64,000 nt of DNA from CAYWEM01 sp964457225. Lineage in GTDB: Bacteria; Acidobacteriota; Aminicenantia; UBA2199. The translations under genes were made by a program, and so were the position numbers. Where the stretch lies: positions 1-64,000 of the forward strand of contig CAYWEM010000007.1 in NCBI GenBank assembly GCA_964457225.1, read 5' to 3'. The notes under the pieces are model-generated. The model was not told where the DNA came from. It made no database searches and saw nothing but the letters and a program-made list of their open reading frames with translations. Positions within the stretch are counted from its first letter, which is position 1. Every line of letters begins with the position of its first letter. Below are positions 51,546 to 60,104 of the stretch, piece by piece.

Positions 51546-52685
51546 TCAGCGCCTGCCCAGTTTTTTTCGTGATTTTCCCACCACCCACTCGCTGAGCAGG
51601 TTGAAGAAGAAGGATATCATCAGCAGAGACAGCGCCATGGCGAACAGCACGTGGTAACGTTCCGAGCCGGTGACGTGGTCGGCCTCGCCCATGTCGCCGG
51701 CAATGGTGGCGGTCAGGGTGCGCACCGGTTCCAGCACGTCGTACCAGGGACTGGGAATCTGGGTGGCATTGCCGGAAGCCATCCAGACCACCATGGTTTC
51801 GCCCACGGCCCGCATCAGGCCGAGGATGACGGCCGCCAGGATGCCGGAAGCGGCCGCCGGAATTACTACCTTGAAAATGGTTTCGGCCCGGGTGGCGCCG
51901 ATGGCGTAACTGCCTTCGCGCAGTTCCCGTCCGGCGGCCTGCAGGGCGTCCTCGGAAACCGAAACTATGGTCGGCAGGGCCATTATGCCCAGGATGATGG
52001 AAACGTTCAGGGCATTGGTGCCGCTGGATATCTCCAGCGCGTTCAACCTGGCGGAAAAATAGGCCAGGCCCCAAAAAAGGAGGCTCCCGAAAACAAGGTA
52101 ACCGGCCAGGCGGCCGTAAAGAGTATGGCGTTCGGGAATTTTGTTGACCAGCAGGTCGGTTAATACCACCACCAGGATAAGTCCGAGCGGCAGGAATATC
52201 ACCCAGAGAGCCACGGCCAGCAGGTGACCACCGCTTCTCTGCAGCAGCGGGGCGAAAACCACCAGGGCGAAGAAGCCGTAAGCCACCGAGGGAATGGCGG
52301 CCAGGATTTCGATTACCGGTTTGACCAGCTGGCGCAGGCGGAAAGGCAGGACGTCACTGAGACAGACGGCAGATGATACCCCCAGTGGCACGGCCAGCAG
52401 GCCGGCGCCCAGAGTGACCAAGCCCGAGCCGAAAAAAATGGCCAGGGCTCCGAATTCCGGTTCAGCAGCGGCCGGGAACCAGCGCAGGGTGGTGAAAAAC
52501 TCAGCAATTCCGCGCAGTTTGAAAAAAGGCAGGGCGTCCCTGGCGATAAAGTAGATGATGAACAGCACGGCCAGCATGGAAAACGAAGTAACCGCCAGCA
52601 GGAAGCCCTGGCGGAGCAGGGAAGCCAGCCGCATCATGCGGCTGGCTTTCTTGCTCAGGATCAGGTTGACTGAATCGTTTTTCAA
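51546..52685 (-). CDS. pstC: Phosphate ABC permease PstC
   Basis: A 379-residue permease subunit with about six TM helices and the EAA loop GATRAETIFKVVIPAAASGI. LAAIPSVAYGFF is the typical PstC segment. Its start is TTG 52685 with a weak ribosome site; its end is separated from pstA by one base. It has an insert between helices compared with shorter PstC proteins. Confidence 0.96.
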   Translation of the reverse strand: MKNDSVNLILSKKASRMMRLASLLRQGFLLAVTSFSMLAVLFIIYFIARDALPFFKLRGIAEFFTTLRWFPAAAEPEFGALAIFFGSGLVTLGAGLLAVPLGVSSAVCLSDVLPFRLRQLVKPVIEILAAIPSVAYGFFALVVFAPLLQRSGGHLLAVALWVIFLPLGLILVVVLTDLLVNKIPERHTLYGRLAGYLVFGSLLFWGLAYFSARLNALEISSGTNALNVSIILGIMALPTIVSVSEDALQAAGRELREGSYAIGATRAETIFKVVIPAAASGILAAVILGLMRAVGETMVVWMASGNATQIPSPWYDVLEPVRTLTATIAGDMGEADHVTGSERYHVLFAMALSLLMISFFFNLLSEWVVGKSRKKLGRR

Positions 52686-52698
52686 TGCGGTTCCGTTT

Positions 52699-53523
52699 TC
52701 AGTAATTGGTGACGGGCACGAACCCGATTTCCTCGACTATTTCCTGGCCCTTGGCGCTGAGGTAGATGGTAATGAAGCCGTGCAGGTGGGAGCCGAGTTT
52801 GGGATACTCGTTGGTGAACATGTACAGTGGACGGGAAACGGGGTATTTGCCGCTGGCCACGGTGGCCCGGGTGGGGTACACCTGGTTGATTTCCAGGGCC
52901 TTGACCGTGTTGTCGACAAAACCGAGACCGGCGTAGCCGATGGCCGCCGGGGTACTCTGCACGCGCTGGCGGATGGCGCCGTTGCTGCCCACGTACTCGC
53001 AGTTGGCGGCGATCTTTTCTCCGCGCATGACCACCTGGTCAAAGGTTTCGTAAGTGCCGCTGTTGGTGTCACGGCTGACCATGACGATCCTGACGTTGGG
53101 GCCGCCGACCTGGTTCCAATTGGTGATCTTGCCGGCGTAGATGTCGCGCACCTGGTCCAGGCTAAGGTTCTTGACCGGGTTGCCGGGGTGCACCAGGATG
53201 GGCAGGCCGTCCATGGCCACGATGTGAGCCACCGGCATTTTCTTGCCGGCCACAGCGGCTTCGTATTCACCGAGTTTCAGGAAGCGGGACAGAGTGGCTA
53301 CGTCGCAGGTGCCGTTGATCAGGCTCTTGGCGCCATTGCCGGAACCTGATTCGGAAACGGTGATGTTGACACCGGGATTTTTCCTCATGTAGAACTCGGC
53401 AAAGGCCTTGGCAATGGGGCCGACCGTGGTGGAACCGTCGATGACGATCTTGTTGGAGTCGGCGAACAGGCCGCTGCCGCCGGCGAGCAGGAGCAGGGCG
53501 AGAATGGTGCTTAAAACTTTCAT
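52699..53523 (-). CDS. pstS: Phosphate-binding periplasmic protein PstS
   Basis: A 274-residue solute-binding protein: signal peptide (KVLSTILALLLLAGGSGLFA), then phosphate-site segments IDGSTTVGPIAKAFAEFY, ESGSGNGAKSL, VSRDTNSGTYETFD and GAIRQRVQSTPAAIGY. ATG 53523 is 5 nt after GGAGG and preferred to ATG 53526 (2 nt). First gene of the pst-pho operon, behind a Pho-box-like repeat. Confidence 0.95.
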   Translation of the reverse strand: MKVLSTILALLLLAGGSGLFADSNKIVIDGSTTVGPIAKAFAEFYMRKNPGVNITVSESGSGNGAKSLINGTCDVATLSRFLKLGEYEAAVAGKKMPVAHIVAMDGLPILVHPGNPVKNLSLDQVRDIYAGKITNWNQVGGPNVRIVMVSRDTNSGTYETFDQVVMRGEKIAANCEYVGSNGAIRQRVQSTPAAIGYAGLGFVDNTVKALEINQVYPTRATVASGKYPVSRPLYMFTNEYPKLGSHLHGFITIYLSAKGQEIVEEIGFVPVTNY

Positions 53524-53600
53524 CATTTCCTCCTTTTCTTATGGACAATGAAATTACAGCCTGATTGTCTGGTGGGCTGATTAAGGAGGGATAAGTGAAA

Positions 53601-53617
53601 TGTTAATTTTCGGTTAA
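53601..53617 (-). promoter_or_regulatory. Candidate Pho box upstream of pstS
   Basis: On the minus strand TTAACC-GAAAA-TTAACA (53617-53601), a direct repeat with 11-bp period, like the Bacillus PhoP box. It lies about 80 bp upstream of pstS. PhoB or a relative is a likely binder. No clear -10 was found at the expected distance. Confidence 0.55.
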
Positions 53618-53767
53618 GACTTGAAAAAGCCTGCTCTTTAGCTTTTTTCGGGTATTTATGCTGTCATAAAAAAACAGGATAACCGGCCTGCGGGCCGCTG
53701 AGTTAAGACAGGATTGTTATTAAAGAAGATTCGTTCTGCTCGGCAGGAGACATTCAAGCGGACTGCC

Positions 53768-53796
53768 TTGTTATCATTTTCCATTGTTGCTATCAT
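53768..53796 (+). promoter_or_regulatory. Promoter of second nucleotidyltransferase locus (leaderless)
   Basis: TTGTTA (53768-53773), 17-bp spacer, TATCAT (53791-53796). The A of ATG 53803 is where transcription should start, and no ribosome site precedes it. Confidence 0.6.
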
Positions 53797-53802
53797 AAAA
53801 AC

Positions 53803-54369
53803 ATGCAATTTGAAGATATCCTGGAAAAGATCCTCGCTGTGGAAGCCCCCCTGATCCGCCAGCTTCTCATGACCGGCTTGATCACCAAAGTGCTTGAACA
53901 GAGAGGTAAGCCTGCGCCGGTGCTGATCGGAGGTTTGGCCCTTTCATACTACACCCGGGATGTCTATTTCACGGCTGATATCGATCTGGCCTACGCAGAT
54001 CGCGATGCTTTGGCGCAGGTTTTGAAAGAGTTGGGATTCGAGACCTCCGGACGCTACTGGGTACATCGCGGACTGGATATAGCTGTTGAAGCTCCCGCTT
54101 CAGGATTGCCGGGAGAAGATGCGCCACGGGAAACGGTGGAACTCGACGAAGGTCTTTTCTGTGTTGTGATCGGCATTGAGGACCTGATTGTAGACCGGTT
54201 GAATGCCTGTAAATACTGGAAATCTGAGGTCGACTGCGAGATGACCGAATTGCTGATCGCACGCTACGGCAAAGAATTGGATTGGGGCTATCTCGAAAAA
54301 AAAGCCGCCAGACCGGAGAATGACACCTTGGCCAGGTTGCGCGAGATCAGAGGGAGAATACCCTCATGA
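53803..54369 (+). CDS. Nucleotidyltransferase-fold protein (DUF6036-like)
   Basis: A 188-residue protein: APVLIGGLALSYYTRDVYFTADIDLAY has the GG and DxD motifs of small nucleotidyltransferases, followed by VELDEGLFCVVIGIEDLIVDRLNACKYW. Proteins of this type occur in toxin-antitoxin-like pairs. It overlaps a 69-residue gene by 4 nt. Catalytic activity and target are not known. Confidence 0.8.
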   Translation: MQFEDILEKILAVEAPLIRQLLMTGLITKVLEQRGKPAPVLIGGLALSYYTRDVYFTADIDLAYADRDALAQVLKELGFETSGRYWVHRGLDIAVEAPASGLPGEDAPRETVELDEGLFCVVIGIEDLIVDRLNACKYWKSEVDCEMTELLIARYGKELDWGYLEKKAARPENDTLARLREIRGRIPS

Positions 54370-54575
54370 GCCGGGCTAACCGCAGGCGGCCATCTACAGT
54401 CGAGTTTTTGCTGCTCCGCGATCATCTTGGTCTCGGCAGATTTCGAAAAACAGCGTCCCGGGATCCGGTCAAGAAAAAAATTCTGCTGGAATTGGCCCTG
54501 GGCAGGATTGAAAAAGCCGAGCGGGAAAACTTCATCCCCATGGGGCCGAGGAAACGCCGCGTCCGCTGTCTGTAA
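54366..54575 (+). CDS. Small basic partner protein (possible antitoxin)
   Basis: A 69-residue basic protein (RANRRRPSTVEFLLLRDHLGLGRF...MGPRKRRVRCL), no known family. The ATGA overlap with the nucleotidyltransferase gene suggests an operon pair. Confidence 0.6.
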   Translation: MSRANRRRPSTVEFLLLRDHLGLGRFRKTASRDPVKKKILLELALGRIEKAERENFIPMGPRKRRVRCL

Positions 54576-54637
54576 AGAAGTGTGGGGTCAGTGCTTGTAA
54601 ATATGAAAATATGTATAAATCAGAATGCCTTTGATTT

Positions 54638-54823
54638 TTAATAACGGTACAGCGTGCCAAGTGAGTTCATTTCCACACCGGCAAACTAAGGTGATTTGGC
54701 AATCTCCCGGTATTTCAATCCACCGCGATCCTTGAGCTGCAGCAACAGGACCCGGCGCATTTTTTGCCCATGGCGGGTGCCAAAACCAAATGGGCGTCCC
54801 CGGAGGTTGATTATTCCGCCAGT
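54638..54823 (-). pseudogene. Decayed ORF remnant with transposase-like C-terminus
   Basis: In one minus-strand frame 54823-54638 reads TGGIINLRGRPFGFG, then RRVLLLQLKDRGGLKYREIAKSP, an in-frame TAG (54688-54686), then FAGVEMNSLGTLYRY. An HTH-like pattern of GLKYREI..P.F...SLG.LY and an RGRP motif suggest the tail of a REP-type or IS200-like transposase, broken by a stop and lacking its N-terminus. The rest of 54576-54964 holds no intact gene. The family call is uncertain. Confidence 0.35.
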
Positions 54824-54964
54824 TCACTTGATCTATTGCATTTATTATGACTGTTCCATAGAATCTCTTCATGGAGAAAAATTGCTTTTTCAGAAGCCGG
54901 CGGATGAATTTCTCTGAAATCAACATATTATCTTACTATACCAAGTTTTAACTGGAGGATGCTG

Positions 54965-56782
54965 ATGAACCGAGCTTTGCATTTTGAATTTTCCGATACC
55001 ATTGCCGGTTACGTGACTGAGTTTGATCAGGAAAAAAACGTTTTTGGATTAAAAACCACCGATAACAGGATGTTTCAGGTCAAACTCACTTCCAATACCT
55101 TCGCCCGCAGGCTGCGTAACCTGGAGGAACCGTATTCCGATTGCACCGGTCAGATAGCCGGGTTGTTATCTCCGGGACAATACGTTTTTGCCTATGGAAT
55201 TTTTTACCCTGAAAAAGAAGGTCATGTGTTTGAAGCAAAAACCTTGGATTTTCCCGGCAGCAAGGTCGGTCAATTCCGCTTTGAGGAACCCGATTGGTGG
55301 ATCAGGCAAGCCCGCAGTATTGCCGATTTTTTTATCAGGGCCCAATTTTTGGGTAAACCCATTGATTATCGAAACTATCGTACTCAGCTGTCATTGAGCG
55401 GTCGGAGAAAAGACAGTCACCGCCAGGAAACCGATACTATATCCCGCCTGGTTTACGGCTTGGCTTCGACTTATTTATTGACTGGAGAAGACCGTTTTCT
55501 GGAAGCCGCGGAAAAAGGAACCCAGTACTTACGGGATCATATGCGCTTTTATGATTTTGATGAAAACATCGTCTATTGGTATCACGGCATTGACATCAAC
55601 GGCGATCGCGAAGATAAGATTTTTGCCTCCGAATTCGGCGATGATTACGATGCCATTCCCATGTATGAGCAGATTTATGCCTTGGCCGGCCCGACTCAGA
55701 CCTACCGGATTACCGGAGATCCGGCCATCATGAAAGACATTCGTCTGACCATTGATTTGTTTGACCGTTTCTTTCTGGATAAACAAGGAGAAGGATATTT
55801 TTCTCACATTGATCCCATTACCCTGGACCCGCGCAGCGAGAGCCTGGGGATTAATAAAGCCCGAAAAAACTGGAATTCCGTCGGGGATCATGCTCCGGCT
55901 TATCTGATCAATTTATGGCTGGCCACCGGAGACCCCAAATACCGGGACTTCCTGGTTTATACCGCTGACTGTATTGAAAGGCATTTTCCTGATTATGATA
56001 ACAGTCCATTTGTCAATGAGCGGTTTTTCGAGGATTGGAGCCAGGATCTGGAATGGCGTTGGCAGCAGAATCAAGCCGTGGTCGGCCACAATCTGAAAAT
56101 CGCCTGGAATCTGATGAGGATAAACAATTTGAAAGCAGATGACCGTTACGTGAAACTGGCCCGAAAAATTGCCGAAGTGATGCCCAAAGTCGGCATGGAT
56201 GTGCAGCGGGGCGGCTGGTATGATGTGATGGAGCGGACGCTTCAGGCAGGACAGCAGAATTACCGTTTCTCCTGGCACGACCGGAAAGCCTGGTGGCAAC
56301 AAGAGCAGGGAATCCTGGCCTATCAGATTCTGTACGGTATTCTGAAAGATCCTGAATACTTAAAGCTGGGACGCGAATCCGCATCGTTCTACAATACCTT
56401 CTTCCTGGACCATGATGACGGCGCGGTTTATTTTAACGTTCTGAACAATGGACTGCCTTATCTGATGGGGAATGAACGTTTAAAAGGCAGCCATTCCATG
56501 AGCGCCTATCATTCCATTGAATTGGCTTACCTGTCTCAGGTCTATCAGAATTTGCTGTACACAAAGAAAGAACTGAACCTGTATTTCAAGCCCCAGGTCC
56601 ATGGATTTCCGGATGGAATTTTGCGGGTATCACCGGATATCCTGCCTCAGGGCAGTGTGCGGATCAAGGAAGTAACTATTGATGACGTTCCCTGGAATAA
56701 ATTCAATGCTGAGGAATTAACTGTGCAATTGCCGGTACTGACGGTTCGTCCCAGAATCAAAGTTACCATTCAGCCTTTGTGA
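54965..56782 (+). CDS. N-acylglucosamine 2-epimerase (AGE)-superfamily-like protein with extra beta domain
   Basis: A 605-residue soluble protein, first of the island. Residues 1-105 form a beta-rich domain (FSDTIAGYVTEFDQEKNVFGLKTTDNR..QVKL, GQYVFAYGIFYPEKE) not usual in AGE enzymes; from about 115 it is an (alpha/alpha)6-barrel: GLASTYLLTGEDRFLEAAEKGTQYL, HAPAYLINLWLATGDPKYRDFL, WWQQEQGILAYQILYGILKDPEYL. A C-terminal beta extension follows (RVSPDILPQGSVRIKEV). The superfamily isomerises or epimerises sugars; a glycan hydrolase role is possible. ATG 54965 is 6 nt after GGAGG. The next gene (STAS) starts 25 nt later. Confidence 0.8.
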   Translation: MNRALHFEFSDTIAGYVTEFDQEKNVFGLKTTDNRMFQVKLTSNTFARRLRNLEEPYSDCTGQIAGLLSPGQYVFAYGIFYPEKEGHVFEAKTLDFPGSKVGQFRFEEPDWWIRQARSIADFFIRAQFLGKPIDYRNYRTQLSLSGRRKDSHRQETDTISRLVYGLASTYLLTGEDRFLEAAEKGTQYLRDHMRFYDFDENIVYWYHGIDINGDREDKIFASEFGDDYDAIPMYEQIYALAGPTQTYRITGDPAIMKDIRLTIDLFDRFFLDKQGEGYFSHIDPITLDPRSESLGINKARKNWNSVGDHAPAYLINLWLATGDPKYRDFLVYTADCIERHFPDYDNSPFVNERFFEDWSQDLEWRWQQNQAVVGHNLKIAWNLMRINNLKADDRYVKLARKIAEVMPKVGMDVQRGGWYDVMERTLQAGQQNYRFSWHDRKAWWQQEQGILAYQILYGILKDPEYLKLGRESASFYNTFFLDHDDGAVYFNVLNNGLPYLMGNERLKGSHSMSAYHSIELAYLSQVYQNLLYTKKELNLYFKPQVHGFPDGILRVSPDILPQGSVRIKEVTIDDVPWNKFNAEELTVQLPVLTVRPRIKVTIQPL

Positions 56783-56807
56783 GGCTAATCAGAATCGGAG
56801 CTGATGA

Positions 56808-57146
56808 GTGGAATTGAAAAAGACATCCCACGAAGGAGTCATTGTTTTTGCATTATCCGGGAAATTAGACGGAACCACAGCCAATCAGGCTGCTGAAGAG
56901 ATTAATTCGGTCCTGGCGGAAAAGTCGGCTGTGGTTCTGGAGATGAGCGCTTGTACTTATGTGTCCAGTGCCGGCTTGCGCATGTTGTTGATGATTGCCA
57001 AGCAAATTGCCGCCTGGAAAGGGAAATTGATCCTCTGCAATGTGTTGAATGAAGTACAGGATGTCATGGATATGACCGGATTTGTAAATTTTTTCATTAT
57101 CACCGATTCCCTTGAATCTGCCATTGCAGCGGTGAAAGCTCAATGA
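56808..57146 (+). CDS. STAS-domain anti-anti-sigma factor-like protein (first)
   Basis: A 112-residue STAS-domain protein. LSGKLDGTTANQAAEEI and CTYVSSAGLRMLLMIAK are typical; the phospho-acceptor is expected to be Ser54, next to AG. When dephosphorylated by a PP2C enzyme it would bind a partner kinase. GTG 56808 follows CGGAG. It overlaps glgX by 4 nt (57143-57146). Confidence 0.92.
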   Translation: MELKKTSHEGVIVFALSGKLDGTTANQAAEEINSVLAEKSAVVLEMSACTYVSSAGLRMLLMIAKQIAAWKGKLILCNVLNEVQDVMDMTGFVNFFIITDSLESAIAAVKAQ

Positions 57147-59269
57147 TCCGCATAGACGGCAACCCGACTCATAACCACGGTGATTTCCAATTACGGGTGG
57201 GAAAACCATTACCATTCGGAGCTACCCTCATTCCCGGCGGAGTGAATTTCTCAGTTTTCTCTCATCATGCCTATAGCTGTGAATTGGTATTGTTCAAGAA
57301 ACACGACGCCCAACCTTTTGCCATTATTCCCTTTCCAAATGAATTTCGCATCGGCAATGTATTCACCATGGTGGTTTTTGATCTGGATTATGAAAACATT
57401 GAATACGGCTATCGCATGGACGGCCCGTTTGATCCGGCACAGGGGCATCGCTTTGACAAAAGCAGGATTCTGATGGACCCTTATGCCAAGTTGATCGGGG
57501 GCCGGGATGTTTGGGGGGTCGAGCCAAACTACAATGACGTATTCCCCCACCGCAGCCGGATCATCCAGGATGATTTTGACTGGGAAGACGACCATCCTTT
57601 GGAAATTCCAATCGAAGATCTGGTCATCTATGAGATGCATGTGCGCGGATTTACGAGGCATATTTCCGCCCAAGTAAAATACCCGGGCACTTTCGCCGCC
57701 ATACGCCAGAAAATTCCCTATCTTAAGGAATTGGGAATAAACTGCATTGAATTGATGCCGATTCATGAATTTGATGAATTTGAAAATTCCCGTATTTCTT
57801 CCATAACCGGCCAGCGCCTGATGAACAACTGGGGTTACAGCAATGTCGGTTTTTTTGCCCCCAAAGCCGGGTTTGCTGCCACGGGGAAATACAGCATGCA
57901 AGCCGATGAATTAAAAGCACTTATCAAGGAATTGCACAAAAACGGCATTGAAGTTATTCTGGATGTGGTTTTCAATCATACGGCCGAGGGCAATGAACAT
58001 GGCCCAACCATTTCTTACCGCGGGATTGACAATAAAACCTACTATATTTTAACTCCCGAAGGCTATTATTACAATTTCAGCGGCTGCGGCAATACCTTGA
58101 ACTGCAACAATCCGATTGTCCGCAACATGATCCTGGATTGCTTGCGATATTGGACGGCCGATTACCATATCGACGGTTTTCGATTTGACCTGGCCTCTAT
58201 TTTAGGCAGGGATCAGAACGGCGCACCGATGAACAATCCTCCTTTACTGGAGACCTTGGCATTTGATCCCATCTTGGGAAAATGCAAATTGATTGCCGAA
58301 GCCTGGGATGCCGGAGGCTTATACCAAGTGGGGTCATTTCCTTCCTGGGGGCGCTGGGCGGAATGGAACGGCAAATTCCGGGACGATATCCGCCGTTTTA
58401 TCAAAGGTGACGCCGGTATGACCGGGGCGGTCGCTCAACGGCTCAGTGGCTCACCGGATCTTTATCATCCCCACGAAAGGGGATCCCGGGCCTCGATCAA
58501 TTTCATAACCGCCCATGACGGTTTTACCTTGATGGATTTGGTTTCCTACAACAGCAAACACAATGAGGCCAACGGAGAAAACAACCAGGACGGCAATAAC
58601 GATAATTTCAGTTGGAATTGCGGCTGGGAAGGACCGACCCAAGACCCCGTCATTCAGCGATTGCGCCTCAAGCAAATAAAAAATGCCGCCGTCTTGCTCT
58701 TATGCAGCCAAGGTACGCCGATGATTCTGGCCGGAGATGAAATGGGACACAGCCAGCAAGGCAATAACAATGCTTATTGTCAGGACAATGAGCTGTCATG
58801 GATTAATTGGAATCTGCTTGATGAAAACCGGGAGATTCATGATTTCTTCAAAAAGATAATTGTTTTTCGCAGAAACAACGCCATGCTGCGCGGCCGTGAT
58901 TACAAAAAAAGCAAAATTCACAACATCCGTGATTACCCGGATATTTCCTGGCATGGTCGCAAAGCCTGGAATTGTGATTGGTCAAACGACAGTCGTCTGA
59001 TCGGAATGATGCTTTGCGGTCAGCAGGATATGCCGACCCCATCACCAAATGAGTTCATTTATATTCTTATGAATATGCATTGGGAAACGCAGGCTGTTGA
59101 ATTACCGGTTCTTCTCCCTGATTACAGCTGGCATGTGGCAGTCAATACCGACATGCTTCCTCCCTTAGATATATTTTCACCGGGAGAAGAAATAACACTG
59201 GAAAATCAACGGGAAATGCTTGCCGGCCCGCGAGCGATTATCGTTTTGGTCGGAAAAAAAAACAACTAG
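57143..59269 (+). CDS. glgX: Glycogen debranching enzyme GlgX (isoamylase-type)
   Basis: A 708-residue GH13 enzyme that hydrolyses alpha-1,6 branches of glycogen. CBM48-like N-domain (GGVNFSVFSHHAYSCELVLF), then barrel motifs: VFNHTAEGNEHGP, DGFRFDLAS (nucleophile Asp), LIAEAWDAGG (acid/base Glu) and FITAHDGFTLMD (third Asp), PFFKK/IVFRRNNA. Length fits GlgX (about 700). ATG 57143 overlaps the STAS stop by 4 nt, so it is translated with that gene. It lacks other glycogen genes here. Confidence 0.93.
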   Translation: MIRIDGNPTHNHGDFQLRVGKPLPFGATLIPGGVNFSVFSHHAYSCELVLFKKHDAQPFAIIPFPNEFRIGNVFTMVVFDLDYENIEYGYRMDGPFDPAQGHRFDKSRILMDPYAKLIGGRDVWGVEPNYNDVFPHRSRIIQDDFDWEDDHPLEIPIEDLVIYEMHVRGFTRHISAQVKYPGTFAAIRQKIPYLKELGINCIELMPIHEFDEFENSRISSITGQRLMNNWGYSNVGFFAPKAGFAATGKYSMQADELKALIKELHKNGIEVILDVVFNHTAEGNEHGPTISYRGIDNKTYYILTPEGYYYNFSGCGNTLNCNNPIVRNMILDCLRYWTADYHIDGFRFDLASILGRDQNGAPMNNPPLLETLAFDPILGKCKLIAEAWDAGGLYQVGSFPSWGRWAEWNGKFRDDIRRFIKGDAGMTGAVAQRLSGSPDLYHPHERGSRASINFITAHDGFTLMDLVSYNSKHNEANGENNQDGNNDNFSWNCGWEGPTQDPVIQRLRLKQIKNAAVLLLCSQGTPMILAGDEMGHSQQGNNNAYCQDNELSWINWNLLDENREIHDFFKKIIVFRRNNAMLRGRDYKKSKIHNIRDYPDISWHGRKAWNCDWSNDSRLIGMMLCGQQDMPTPSPNEFIYILMNMHWETQAVELPVLLPDYSWHVAVNTDMLPPLDIFSPGEEITLENQREMLAGPRAIIVLVGKKNN

Positions 59270-59288
59270 AAAGGTAAGGAGAAGAACA

Positions 59289-59615
59289 ATGGAATCAGGA
59301 TGTTCAGTCGTGATGGAAGGCAGCGTGGTGAAAATAACCTTGACGGGTCGTTTGGATGCCACCAATGCACCGGCATTTCAGGAGGAATTGAAAAAACTGA
59401 TCGGCAAACCCCTCAGCCAATTGGTTTTCTTTGTGCAGGATATGGAATACATTTCCAGTGCCGGATTGCGTATGATTATTTTTGCCAAGCAAAAAATCGG
59501 AGCTCAAGCCACGGTATATTTCATCGGCGCCCAGGAAACTGTGAAAAATGTCATTACCATGAGCGGTTTGGATTCATTTATGATCCTGCAGGACAGTTAT
59601 TCCGCCCTTGAATGA
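59289..59615 (+). CDS. STAS-domain anti-anti-sigma factor-like protein (second)
   Basis: A 108-residue STAS protein: TLTGRLDATNAPAFQEEL, YISSAGLRMIIFAKQ (expected phospho-Ser57). ATG 59289 has AGGAG 7 nt upstream. It lies 19 bp after glgX and 4 nt before the kinase start. It differs clearly from the first STAS protein, so it is not a recent duplicate. Confidence 0.92.
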   Translation: MESGCSVVMEGSVVKITLTGRLDATNAPAFQEELKKLIGKPLSQLVFFVQDMEYISSAGLRMIIFAKQKIGAQATVYFIGAQETVKNVITMSGLDSFMILQDSYSALE

Positions 59616-59619
59616 TTCC

Positions 59620-60027
59620 ATGAAACAAACGTTTACTGCGAAACTGGAGTACCTGGAAGCGATGATGCGGGCGGTTGCCGATGCGAGTCGGCCCCATGTG
59701 TCGGATAAAAAAACGCTGCATGACATTCAATTGGCCGCTGAAGAAGTCCTGGTCAATATCGTCAATTATGCTTATCCAAACCAGGAAGGCCGGGTGGAAA
59801 TCTCCTGTTTGCTTAACCAAAACCGGGAACTGGTCATTGAGATCAGCGATTGCGGCATCCCTTTCGACCCCTTGGCTAAAGCGGCCCCGGATGTCAGCTT
59901 GCCCATGGAAGAGCGGCAGATTGGAGGCTTGGGAATTTTCCTGGTAATAAAACTGATGGATAGGGTGGAATACCGGCGGGAAGGGCAAAAAAACATTCTT
60001 ACCCTGACCAAGAAAATATTGCCATGA
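59620..60027 (+). CDS. RsbW/SpoIIAB-like serine kinase (HATPase_c)
   Basis: A 135-residue GHKL kinase: N-box EEVLVNIVNYAY, ATP-lid segments DCGIPFDP and GGLGIFLVIKLMD. It should phosphorylate the STAS Ser and also bind a target such as a sigma factor or other protein. No sigma factor gene is near. TTG 59608 (overlapping the STAS stop) is an alternative start; neither has a clear ribosome site. Confidence 0.88.
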   Translation: MKQTFTAKLEYLEAMMRAVADASRPHVSDKKTLHDIQLAAEEVLVNIVNYAYPNQEGRVEISCLLNQNRELVIEISDCGIPFDPLAKAAPDVSLPMEERQIGGLGIFLVIKLMDRVEYRREGQKNILTLTKKILP

Positions 60028-60104
60028 ATAAACCATGTCCGGCCGGAAAACCTTCTGGGGCTTTTAGCTAAATGTCCTTGATTACTCCATAAAGCAGGTG
60101 AGGA

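Noticed and set aside
53661..53670. E. coli-type Pho box at CTGTCATAAA
   Set aside because: Only one half-site is present; the 11-bp-spaced second copy is missing, and it faces the nucleotidyltransferase gene.
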